Source: an uncultured Nostoc sp. (GTDB lineage Bacteria > Cyanobacteriota > Cyanobacteriia > Cyanobacteriales > Nostocaceae). Taken from it: a stretch of DNA of 49,527 nucleotides. Every line of letters starts with the position of its first letter. Positions within the stretch are counted from its first letter, which is position 1. Under the pieces are notes generated by a model. It was not told where the DNA came from, searched no databases, and worked only from the letters and a program-made list of their open reading frames with translations. Shown one piece after another: positions 36,935 through 45,883 of the stretch. The stretch covers positions 1 to 49,527 of the forward strand of contig NZ_CALMFY010000002.1 of the NCBI RefSeq assembly GCF_937863485.1, read 5' to 3'. Made by a program: the position numbers and the translations under genes.

Positions 36935-37892
36935 ACCTCAAGCTCAGTATTTTTTGGACGATGCTCAACAAGCTATTGCTGCAACTTTAGATTTTCGACA
37001 ACATCTGTATACGATCGCTCAAAACAAAAAACTACGTTCAGAAGCTGTTGAGGATCAAAGTTACCCTACTGAAGTGATTGTGCTTAGACCAAAACAGACT
37101 CAAGCGCCTGCTTTACTACTGTTGGGCGGAATGGGGCCTCTAGCAGGTTTGGGAGCTTTTGAGGTAGCCTGTCAGATGTTCCAGAACAGTAGGGAAATTG
37201 TTCTGTTTCAAGCTTGTTCACTGCCTAATCGGACTACGGCCATTCAACAAAAGACTCAAATTGGTGCATCTCAAGAGCCGGATTTAGCGATCATGCTGGC
37301 GATCGCTATCCGAGAAGCAATGCAGTATATTTGCTCTAGCGTTGAAGCTGTTGAGTTGATCGTTCTGTGCAATGGCGCTCATTATTTCTTACCTGAAGTG
37401 ATGCAGCAACTCCTGCTTAATTATTCAAAGATTTTTTTCAGACTACAATGGATCTCTTTGATTGACACTACAATACACCACTTGCAACAACAAAACTTTT
37501 GTCAGCCTTTAATTCTATGTACTACAGCAACGCGACTAGGGTGTGTTTACTCTCGACCACTTCAAAAAGCGGGCATTGTTTACTTAGAACCCAACGATGA
37601 ATTGCAATCAATATTAATGCAATCTATTTATCAAGGAGTAAAAACATCTGACTACAATTTTGCTTGTAAAGTCGGTGAACATTTTTTCGTTGAACTATTC
37701 AAGCTCCAGCCTACTGTTGACTGTATCATCGCTGGATGTAGCGAAATCCCCTACTTGCTGGAATGGTTGAAAACTAACTCTTCTAAGCAAGTAAAGGAGT
37801 TCTTATCAAAATTGGAAATTATTGATCCTGTACAACTAACTTTGAACAGTAGACTTAAATCCTTGCAGTATTTGAGGACAGTCAGTCATTAA
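36903..37892 (+). CDS. Aspartate/glutamate racemase family protein
   Basis: The 329-residue product has LLLLGGMGPLAGLGAFEV, then catalytic Cys156 in VLCNGAHYF and Cys279 in IIAGCSEIPYLL. These are the two-cysteine acid/base pair of PLP-independent Asp/Glu racemases. The usual CNTAH motif reads CNGAH. About 70 residues precede the domain (family about 230-240 residues), so the N-terminus is extended or the true start is downstream. The overlap with the diiron gene suggests translational coupling. In this setting it probably supplies a D-acidic amino acid or an isomerised precursor for the NRPS (inference). Confidence 0.78.
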   Translation: MQQNICYPCLKPQAQYFLDDAQQAIAATLDFRQHLYTIAQNKKLRSEAVEDQSYPTEVIVLRPKQTQAPALLLLGGMGPLAGLGAFEVACQMFQNSREIVLFQACSLPNRTTAIQQKTQIGASQEPDLAIMLAIAIREAMQYICSSVEAVELIVLCNGAHYFLPEVMQQLLLNYSKIFFRLQWISLIDTTIHHLQQQNFCQPLILCTTATRLGCVYSRPLQKAGIVYLEPNDELQSILMQSIYQGVKTSDYNFACKVGEHFFVELFKLQPTVDCIIAGCSEIPYLLEWLKTNSSKQVKEFLSKLEIIDPVQLTLNSRLKSLQYLRTVSH

Positions 37893-37933
37893 CGCCAGGA
37901 AAAATTAAATAGCTCTAATCATGAAAATCAACG

Positions 37934-39862
37934 ATGAGTAATTCTTTGCAACAGTTAATTCAGAGACGTAATGTCTACCCAAATAATCCTTTTATAAAGT
38001 TCGACAAGGAAGATGTTGAACTATCGGTTCCTGAGCGCTTTCAAAAACAAGTAGATATGCATCCTGAGCAGATTGCTGTTAAGACTGGGGAGCATGTGTT
38101 CACATATAATGCCCTGAATCAGTTCGCCAATCGCATAGCCAGGGCTATCTTAATCAAGCGCGTTCAGCTTTGCTGCGCCGAAGGCGATCACCAAGCAGAA
38201 CCGATTGCAATGTTATTTGAGAGTGGTGCTCCGATAATTGCTGCAATTCTGGGTGTATTGAAAGTTGGTAAGTTTTATGTACCACTAGATCCCTCGCTGC
38301 CACAAGCAAGGATTAGCTATATTTTGGAAGATTCACAAGCGGGTTTATTGCTAACAGATAGCAAAAATATCTCATTTGCCAAAAAATTGCAAATTAGCGG
38401 ATTAGAAATACTCAATATTGACGAGATAGATTCCAGTATTTCTTGTGAAAATCTAGATTTACCTCTGCAACCAGATAATTTTGCCTACATCATTTATACC
38501 TCTGGCTCAACAGGGCAGCCCAAAGGCGTAATCCAAAACCATCGTTATGTTCTGCATCTGACGATGAACTATACCAACAGCGGTCATATTTGTGCCAATG
38601 ACAGGCTAGCACTTTTGTACTCCCCAAATTTTGCTGGTGCTGTAAGGGATATCTTCTGCTCGTTGCTCAATGGTGCAACTCTTCTGCCATATGACGTTAA
38701 ACAAGAAGGGCTAATAGGTTTAAGTAGCTGGCTAAACCAACAAGAAATAACCATCTTTTTTGCGGTAGCGACTATGTTTCGCCATTTTATCAACACCTTA
38801 ACTCAACAGGAGAAGTTCCCCAAATTGCGTTTAATTCAGGTAGGGAGTGAGACAGTCTATAAAAAAGATGTAGAACTTTACAAGCAGCATTTCTCTGATA
38901 ACTGTATTTTTGTTGCCAATTTAGGAGGTTCGGAAATTAGCCCAATTCGGCAGTACTTTGTTGATCAGGAAACGGAAATTATTGGCAGTACTGTACCAGC
39001 TGGCTACGCAGTTGAGGATCATGAGGTTTTGTTAATTGATGATGAAGGTAAACCAGTTAAGTTTAATCAAATTGGTGAAATTGTAGTCAGAAGTCGTTAT
39101 CTCTTTTGTGGTTATTGGCAAAGACCAGACTTGACCGAAGCGGTACTTTTGAAAGAAGTTCAAGAAGAAAATAAGCTGTTATATAAAACGGGCGACTTAG
39201 GCTGTATGTTGCCAGATGGCTGCCTTTTGCACTTAGGTAGAAAAGACTTCCAAGTGAAAGTCAGGGGCTACCGTATCGACGTTTCGGAAGTCGAAATGGC
39301 ATTGCTCAATACCAACCTCATCCGAGAGGCTGCTGTCGTAGTATCACCTGACAATCTAGGTCTAAGAGCGTATATTGTGCCGCTCGTTCCCCAACAAGTA
39401 CTCTCACTTCGAGAACTACGAAGTCTGCTTTTAAAAAGCCTACCAGACTACATGGTTCCCTCAACTTTTATGACTTTAGAAGCTCTGCCCCTAACGCCCA
39501 ATGGTAAAGTTGACCGTTTGGGTTTACCCGCTTTCAATCAGCTGCAAAGAGCGCAGTTAGAAAGTATACTTTTGCCTCATACTCCTACTGAGCAAATACT
39601 GGTTGACATCTGGACTCAAATTCTTAAAATAGAAGAAATTGGGATTCATGATAACTTTTTTGAATTAGGGGGTCATTCCTTACTTGTTAATGAACTTATT
39701 CTAGAATTATTTAACACTTTCTCACTAAATATTCCTTTAATTACTGTATTTGAATTACCAACGATCGCTCAACTAGCTAAACGTATTGAAAACACTTGTC
39801 GGATATTAGTACAAAAGGATGTGCCTGATAGTACAGATGATTATGATGAAGGGATGCTATGA
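37934..39862 (+). CDS. Free-standing NRPS A-T protein with non-canonical A domain
   Basis: The 642-residue protein has an adenylation domain (FAYIIYTSGSTGQPKGV, LYKTGDLG, LTPNGKVDRLGLP) and a carrier domain (NFFELGGHSLL). At the substrate pocket the usual FDxxxxE block reads FAGAVRD, so Asp235, which binds the alpha-amino group, is Ala. The usual GPTE motif reads GGSE. My approximate ten-residue code is A-G-R-F-I-V-N-P-I-K, matching no standard amino acid I know. Substrates such as beta-amino, hydroxy or keto acids are possible. The acidic tail DSTDDYDEGML suits docking to the TubC domain that starts the next protein. The stop overlaps the next start as ATGA. An in-frame repeat adds residues near 75-88. 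Confidence 0.85.
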   Translation: MSNSLQQLIQRRNVYPNNPFIKFDKEDVELSVPERFQKQVDMHPEQIAVKTGEHVFTYNALNQFANRIARAILIKRVQLCCAEGDHQAEPIAMLFESGAPIIAAILGVLKVGKFYVPLDPSLPQARISYILEDSQAGLLLTDSKNISFAKKLQISGLEILNIDEIDSSISCENLDLPLQPDNFAYIIYTSGSTGQPKGVIQNHRYVLHLTMNYTNSGHICANDRLALLYSPNFAGAVRDIFCSLLNGATLLPYDVKQEGLIGLSSWLNQQEITIFFAVATMFRHFINTLTQQEKFPKLRLIQVGSETVYKKDVELYKQHFSDNCIFVANLGGSEISPIRQYFVDQETEIIGSTVPAGYAVEDHEVLLIDDEGKPVKFNQIGEIVVRSRYLFCGYWQRPDLTEAVLLKEVQEENKLLYKTGDLGCMLPDGCLLHLGRKDFQVKVRGYRIDVSEVEMALLNTNLIREAAVVVSPDNLGLRAYIVPLVPQQVLSLRELRSLLLKSLPDYMVPSTFMTLEALPLTPNGKVDRLGLPAFNQLQRAQLESILLPHTPTEQILVDIWTQILKIEEIGIHDNFFELGGHSLLVNELILELFNTFSLNIPLITVFELPTIAQLAKRIENTCRILVQKDVPDSTDDYDEGML

Positions 39863-42800
39863 AAACGTTTGATGAACTGTTGTTAGAACTTAGTCGCCTC
39901 AATATCAAAGTCTGGGCTGATGGCAACAACCTCCGCTATCAAGCACCTAAAGATATTTTAACTTCAGATATACTGGCTCAAATTAAAACATATAAAACGG
40001 AAATTTTAGTCTTCCTCAATCAATCAACAATTGAATCACAATCAATTATTAAACCCGTTGATGCAACTATAAAAAATGAAGGTTTGCTTTTATCCTTCAC
40101 TCAACAACAATTTTGGCTGCTCCATCACCTAGAAGAGTCAAATTATATCTACAACATGGTGAGAGCGTTTCGCTTGGAAGGAGACTTGAATATTTCCAAC
40201 TTCGAGCAAGCAATCCAATGTCTGATTGCGCGTCATTCCATTCTTAGGACTGGGTTCAAGGTGGTGAATGGTTCGCCAGTACAGGTTATTACACCTCACC
40301 TGACCTTTGACATTCCTGTAATTGACTTGCAGAACTTATCAGAAACTGAGCGTATTTCTCAAGCACAAAGACTTCTTTTGCAAGAGCGTACCCGTGCTTT
40401 TGATTTGAATCAGTCTCCTGTGTGGCGAGTGACTTTAATCCGTCTCCATCATCACACTCACTTGTTGATGTTCAATCTGCACCACATTATCTGTGATGAT
40501 TGGTCAATCCAGATATTTTTGCGGGAATTATCAGCTCTGTATCAAGAAGTTTCAACAGGAAAAACAGCTTCTTTACCAGAACTCCCCATTCAATATGCTG
40601 ATTTTGCTCATTGGCAAAATCAACAGATCACTCTTAAAAATTTTACCCAACAGTTAAATTACTGGCAGCAACAGTTGGCAGAAGTTGTACCTGTTTTGGA
40701 ACTGCCTTACTTAAGCGATTCTCCTTTAGAGATGTTACGCGATGCTACCAAAGGGAGCCGCGCAGGGCGCGATCGCAATGATAACGTAAAGCAAGCGTTT
40801 CAATCTGGTATAGTTCCGTTGTGTGTCAGTGCTGAGGTAAGTGGCAAGTTAAAGCAGTTAAGTCAAAAGTCTGGGACAACCCTTTTTACCACCCTCCTAA
40901 CTGCTTTCGCCATCTTACTTTCCCGCTACACTCATCAGGAGGATTTAGTTGTCGGAACTGTTATTGCGAATCGTACCTCAGCGCAGACAAACACACTTAT
41001 TGGTGCTTTTGTCAATACACTTGGCTTACGTATTCAGATTCCAGATAATCCTACCTTTCAAGAACTCTTAACTGAAGTACAAAAGGTTGTTTTAAAAGCA
41101 TATGCTCATAGTGAGGTTCCCTTTGTTAAAGTTATTGAAGCTCTGAAAATAGATCGCAAATCAGGTAATAATCCCCTTTTGCAAGTGATGTTCACTTTAG
41201 AAACTATTGCTCAGGAGAAATTGCAACTCCCAGGAGTTATGACAAAAGTACTGGAGTTGAATAAACCAACAGCCGGAGCAACCTTTGATTTAACCTTAAA
41301 TTTGTGGGAAACAAACTCAGAACTGCAAGGGAAACTAGAGTACAACGCCTATCTGTTTAATGAAGAAATAATCCAGCGTATCAGTGGACATTTTCAGACT
41401 TTGCTAACAAGAATTGTTGAATCTCCAAACCAGCGTATCGGCAATTTATCAATACTCAACGCTACAGAAAGGGAGCAGTTGCTAGGGAAAGAAATACAGG
41501 GGATTGAGTCTGAGTTTCTGTGTTTGCATGAGTTGTTTGAAGCACAGATGGAGAAGACACCAGAAGCTGTAGCACTTAAGTTTGAAGGACAACAGCTAAC
41601 TTACCGGGAATTGAATCAGCAGGCTAATCAACTAGCACATCACTTGCAAACTCTGGGTATAAAACCAGAAACATTAGTAGGCATTTGCGTAGAACGTTCA
41701 CTAGAAATGATTGTGGGCATATTGGGAATACTCAAAGCCGGAGGGGCATATGTACCACTAGACCCCAATAATCCACAAGAACGGTTGAACCACATACTAG
41801 AAGATGCACAAGTGCAAGTGTTAGTAACGAATTCGCAATTACGTAACACTTTAGATCAAAGCAATTTTGTTGTCTATTTAGATAAAGAGGCAGACAAAAT
41901 TGCTCAGTACTCCCAAGATAACTTAGTCAGTGGTGTGCAGGATGATAATCTAGCGTACATGATTTATACATCCGGCTCTACAGGAAAGCCCAAAGGAGTA
42001 TTAATCACTCATCACAATGTCGTTCGGTTATTCAAAGCAACGGAAGGTTGGTATCACTTTAATGAAACGGATGTATGGACGCTATTCCACTCGTTTGCAT
42101 TTGACTTTTCGGTTTGGGAACTGTGGGGAGGGTTGCTGTATGGTGGGTGTGTTGTGGTTGTGTCTTACGAGGTGAGCCGAGACTCGCAAGCATTCTACAA
42201 CTTACTGATTGCTGAACAAGTGACTGTTCTCAACCAAACTCCATCCGCTTTTTACCAACTAATTCAAGTTGATGAACACTTCAAGACAACAGAAAAATTG
42301 AGTTTACGGGTAGTGATATTCGGCGGAGAAGCACTCTCGTTACCTTTGTTGCAACCTTGGTTTGAGCGACATGGGGATCGACTGCCCCAGTTGGTAAATA
42401 TGTATGGCATTACAGAAACAACGGTTCATGTGACAATCCGTCGTTTAACCTTAGCTGATGTGAAAGCCACTAGTAGCTTAATTGGGCTACCAATTTCCGA
42501 CTTGCAAATTTACCTTCTGGACAAATACCAACAACCTGTACCCATTGGAGTGGTAGGAGAAATTCATGTTGGTGGTGGTGGTGTGGCGAGGGGTTATTGG
42601 CGGCGCAGTGAACTTACTGAGGAGCGGTTTGTGCCCAATCCGTTTAGGAACCAGCAGAAAGAGCGTTTATACAAAACGGGGGATTTAGCGCGATATTTGC
42701 CTACGGGTGAGCTTGAGTATAAAGGACGCATCGATCATCAAGTCAAAATTCGGGGCTTTCGGATTGAGTTAGGAGAAATTAAAGCATTACTTTCTGGGCA

Positions 42801-44844
42801 TCAAGCTGTGCAAGAATGTGTTGTACTTGCCAGAGAGGATGAACCTAATAATAAGCGATTGGTAGCCTATATTGTTCCTGACCATATCCAAGCTTCAACC
42901 ATTCTCAATTCGGTGAGTTTAAGAGAGCAGGGTATACTGGGCGATGCTCCTTTAGGAGCCGCCAAGGGCGATCGCTCTCTCTATGAGTTTCCCAATGGAA
43001 AGCAGTTTTTCCCTCAAAAAACGCAAGCAAATAGTTTAGCCGATCGCGAATCGACTTGGAACAGTTTAGAGACATATATTCAAGACCTTCGCCACTATCT
43101 CCAGAAAAAACTGCCTGAGTACATGATTCCATCTGCCTTTGTTGTCCTAGAAAAGTTTCCCTTAACGTCCAATGGAAAAGTTGATAGTCGCGCTCTACCC
43201 ATACCGGAAAATTTTAACAATGGACTAGAATCTAGCTTCGTAGCACCCAGCACCCCCACCCAAGAAATTTTAGCTAACCTTTGGGCTGCGATTCTCAGGA
43301 TTGAGAAAGTCGGGATTTACGATAACTTTTTTGATTTGGGCGGACATTCTCTGCTGGCGACCTCACTCGTCTTCCAAATTCGCCAAGTCTTTGCGATTGA
43401 TTTTCCTCTACGGTGTCTGTTTGAAACCCCAACAATCGCCGCCCTCAGCAAGTTAATTGAGTCGTTAAAAACCCATCCAACACTCAGTTCAAACAAAGCC
43501 ATGTCTCCCTTAGAGAGAAGCCCATCTACACCCGTGCCTCTCTCGCTATCACAGCAGGCGTTATGGTTACTAAATCAATCAGATAGTCAGGTTGCAACTC
43601 TCAATAGTTCGACTCTGATGCGAGTCAGGGGTTCTCTCTCACCAGAAATCGTCGAGCAAAGTTTCAATGAAATCGTCCGCCGTCATGAGAATCTCCGCAC
43701 GGTCTTCACCATCATCAACGATCGGCCGATGCAGATTGTTTTACCTCACCTGCACCTGCCATTAATCTATGAAAATCTCCAGCACCTACCCCCAGAGACG
43801 CGTGAGTCGGAAGCGGTTCGTTTGGGAATTAAAATACGTCAGCAGCCCTTCAACCTGGCTGTTGCTCCCCTGATCAGAACTGCCTTATTTCAACTGAATC
43901 CGGATGAGCATTGGCTTGTGATTACCATGCACCATATGATCACAGATGGTTGGTCATTTAGTGTGCTTCTGCAAGAATTAGACGCACTGATGCAGGCTTT
44001 CGCTAATGGGGAACCTTCGCCCCTGCCAGCCCTATCATGCCAATATGCAGACTTTGCCTTGTGGCAGCAGCAAGTCTATAATGAGTCCGCGATCGCACAG
44101 CAACTCAGTTATTGGCAACGCAAACTCGTTGATGACGAGTTACACCCCTCTCCAAGTCTGATGCTGTCTAGTAAACAGGCAGGGCATCGTTTTATCCACT
44201 TACCTGAGTCTCTCGTTCGTTCGATTGAAGGGCTGAGTCGTTCACAGAGGGTGACGAGTTTTGTGATCTTGTTGAGCGCTTTCAAACTTGTTTTAGCGAA
44301 GTGGAACCAACAAAATGAGATTTTAATTCTGGCAACGCTCGGCAACCGCACCGGGCCAGACACAGAGCGGATGATTGGCTGCTTTATCAATGACGTGATT
44401 CTGCGATCGCTAATTTTACCGGAACAGACTGGCTCGACTGTAATTAAACAACTTCAAGAAACCGTCAATGAAGCGATCGAACATAAAGAGGTGCAGCTGT
44501 ATCAGGTGATCGAGCAGATCCAACACTTACGTCCCCTGAATCTGCTGGCAAGCATTACCATGACCCCCTCGGTTCAAGATCAAATCCCAGGTTGGGAAGC
44601 GATCGCATTGGAACAATGGGGCGATATACCAATGGAACTTTATGGCAAAACACCTCCGTTGGAGCTTTACGTTGAACTATCAAAAACAATCCGGATCAGG
44701 GCTAAATACGGCACTGAGAAATTCACAGCAGAGACAATTGATCGCCTATTAAACAACTATCAGGAAATTCTGACGAAGCTTGTTAGCCATTCAGAAATGA
44801 CTGTTTCAGATCTCTTTAAGAGAATATATTCAGGGTATGTTTGA
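39859..44844 (+). CDS. NRPS: TubC docking - C - A (Thr code) - T - C
   Basis: Residues 1-60 form a TubC-type docking domain (FDELLLELSRLNIKVWADGN). The first C domain has LHHIICDDWS (HHxxxDG with D for G). The A domain has AYMIYTSGSTGKPKGV, FAFDFSVWEL and NMYGITETTVH. My reading of its pocket is D-F-W-N-I-G-M-V-H-K, the published threonine code. The carrier domain has NFFDLGGHSLL. A second, complete C domain with MHHMITDGWS ends the protein, with no following A, T or TE. In-frame repeats enlarge the first C domain (about 293-311) and the A C-terminal subdomain (about 1027-1064). It should accept the residue from the A-T protein, join Thr, and hand on through the last C domain. Confidence 0.9.
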   Translation: MKTFDELLLELSRLNIKVWADGNNLRYQAPKDILTSDILAQIKTYKTEILVFLNQSTIESQSIIKPVDATIKNEGLLLSFTQQQFWLLHHLEESNYIYNMVRAFRLEGDLNISNFEQAIQCLIARHSILRTGFKVVNGSPVQVITPHLTFDIPVIDLQNLSETERISQAQRLLLQERTRAFDLNQSPVWRVTLIRLHHHTHLLMFNLHHIICDDWSIQIFLRELSALYQEVSTGKTASLPELPIQYADFAHWQNQQITLKNFTQQLNYWQQQLAEVVPVLELPYLSDSPLEMLRDATKGSRAGRDRNDNVKQAFQSGIVPLCVSAEVSGKLKQLSQKSGTTLFTTLLTAFAILLSRYTHQEDLVVGTVIANRTSAQTNTLIGAFVNTLGLRIQIPDNPTFQELLTEVQKVVLKAYAHSEVPFVKVIEALKIDRKSGNNPLLQVMFTLETIAQEKLQLPGVMTKVLELNKPTAGATFDLTLNLWETNSELQGKLEYNAYLFNEEIIQRISGHFQTLLTRIVESPNQRIGNLSILNATEREQLLGKEIQGIESEFLCLHELFEAQMEKTPEAVALKFEGQQLTYRELNQQANQLAHHLQTLGIKPETLVGICVERSLEMIVGILGILKAGGAYVPLDPNNPQERLNHILEDAQVQVLVTNSQLRNTLDQSNFVVYLDKEADKIAQYSQDNLVSGVQDDNLAYMIYTSGSTGKPKGVLITHHNVVRLFKATEGWYHFNETDVWTLFHSFAFDFSVWELWGGLLYGGCVVVVSYEVSRDSQAFYNLLIAEQVTVLNQTPSAFYQLIQVDEHFKTTEKLSLRVVIFGGEALSLPLLQPWFERHGDRLPQLVNMYGITETTVHVTIRRLTLADVKATSSLIGLPISDLQIYLLDKYQQPVPIGVVGEIHVGGGGVARGYWRRSELTEERFVPNPFRNQQKERLYKTGDLARYLPTGELEYKGRIDHQVKIRGFRIELGEIKALLSGHQAVQECVVLAREDEPNNKRLVAYIVPDHIQASTILNSVSLREQGILGDAPLGAAKGDRSLYEFPNGKQFFPQKTQANSLADRESTWNSLETYIQDLRHYLQKKLPEYMIPSAFVVLEKFPLTSNGKVDSRALPIPENFNNGLESSFVAPSTPTQEILANLWAAILRIEKVGIYDNFFDLGGHSLLATSLVFQIRQVFAIDFPLRCLFETPTIAALSKLIESLKTHPTLSSNKAMSPLERSPSTPVPLSLSQQALWLLNQSDSQVATLNSSTLMRVRGSLSPEIVEQSFNEIVRRHENLRTVFTIINDRPMQIVLPHLHLPLIYENLQHLPPETRESEAVRLGIKIRQQPFNLAVAPLIRTALFQLNPDEHWLVITMHHMITDGWSFSVLLQELDALMQAFANGEPSPLPALSCQYADFALWQQQVYNESAIAQQLSYWQRKLVDDELHPSPSLMLSSKQAGHRFIHLPESLVRSIEGLSRSQRVTSFVILLSAFKLVLAKWNQQNEILILATLGNRTGPDTERMIGCFINDVILRSLILPEQTGSTVIKQLQETVNEAIEHKEVQLYQVIEQIQHLRPLNLLASITMTPSVQDQIPGWEAIALEQWGDIPMELYGKTPPLELYVELSKTIRIRAKYGTEKFTAETIDRLLNNYQEILTKLVSHSEMTVSDLFKRIYSGYV
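42938..43050. repeat. In-frame repeat insertion in the Thr adenylation domain
   Basis: Contains GGCGATGCTCCTTTAGGAGC and GGGCGATCGC, of the dispersed palindromic type, adding about 38 residues between AYIVP and the LPEYMIPSAF core. The frame stays open. Smaller insertions of the same kind lie at about 40736-40790 and 38158-38195. Confidence 0.55.
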
Positions 44845-45062
44845 ATCTTCAGTTGTTAAACAGAGTGGGGTAATGCCATTTTGTAACTCGTAGAGAAAAA
44901 TGATAATGAGTAGAAGGTACAGACTTTTCGCTATCATTTGATACTCTTGAGGTTAAATACTAATTCAAAAACACTAAAAGATATATCAAAAATATTTTTT
45001 TAAACATTATTTAATGTATCAAAAAAACTACCAAAGAATAATTATATTTGGCTAAAAATTTG

Positions 45063-45785
45063 ATGAAAATTAATCGGAATGAACGTGCTAAAAAAGATGC
45101 GTTTTATTATATAGAAACAACTTTCTATAATGGGGATATAGATGCTTTTTTTGCTCTTGGTGAAGAGAGAACTAAATTAATTGTTGACCCGATCATTACT
45201 CAATTAGTACCATCGGCAAGTAATGCATCTGTATTAGAAATAGGGTATGGTCTTGGTAGGTTTAGTCGTGCGCTCTCCAAACGATTCCGTAGCGTCATTG
45301 CAGTTGATGTTGCTGATGAAATGATTCGTCAAGCTAAAGAGTTATCCTCTGAGGAGCAGTATGCTAATTTGAAATTCTATACAAATGACGGGACTTCTCT
45401 ATCTTTAATAGAATCAGAAAGTGTTTATTTTGTCTTTTCCTATGAAGTTTTTCAACATATGTCTTCTTTGAAAGTAATCTTGAAAAACTTTACTGAGATC
45501 CGACGATTTCTTAAAATAACTGGTAAAGCAATGATTCACTTAAGGACAGAGACAGTTTCTCCATTAACTAAATTCAAAATATTTGCTAAAAGTCATCTTT
45601 CAAAATTTCTATTGAAATTACTAGGATTATCTAGCATTGATAAAACATGGACGGGGACAACCTTAAATACTAAGAATATTGAGCAATTATGTAAGTCAAC
45701 AGGTCTAGAAATCTTACAGTTGATCAATGATCCAACACACGCGCCTAATACACGTATTTTTGTCTTACTTAGTCCTATCAAATAG
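45063..45785 (+). CDS. Class I SAM-dependent methyltransferase
   Basis: The product of about 240 residues has SAM motif I VLEIGYGLGRFSRALS, an acidic residue at the end of strand 2 (VIAVDVADEMIRQAK), and motif IV/post-I VFSYEVFQHM. These define a Methyltransf_11/25-type fold. The ATG at 45063 is chosen over TTG 45048, as neither has a clear ribosome site. It follows the NRPS on the same strand after about 220 bp. N- or O-methylation of the peptide or its sugar is a plausible but unproven role. Confidence 0.75.
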   Translation: MKINRNERAKKDAFYYIETTFYNGDIDAFFALGEERTKLIVDPIITQLVPSASNASVLEIGYGLGRFSRALSKRFRSVIAVDVADEMIRQAKELSSEEQYANLKFYTNDGTSLSLIESESVYFVFSYEVFQHMSSLKVILKNFTEIRRFLKITGKAMIHLRTETVSPLTKFKIFAKSHLSKFLLKLLGLSSIDKTWTGTTLNTKNIEQLCKSTGLEILQLINDPTHAPNTRIFVLLSPIK

Positions 45786-45883
45786 TCCTATGCTAATAAT
45801 TCACATAGCAGGTATCGACTAGAGAGGTGAAAAAGTACTACCCAGATGGGAGATTTAAGAGAAGGCACTGGAGACGAAGTAAA

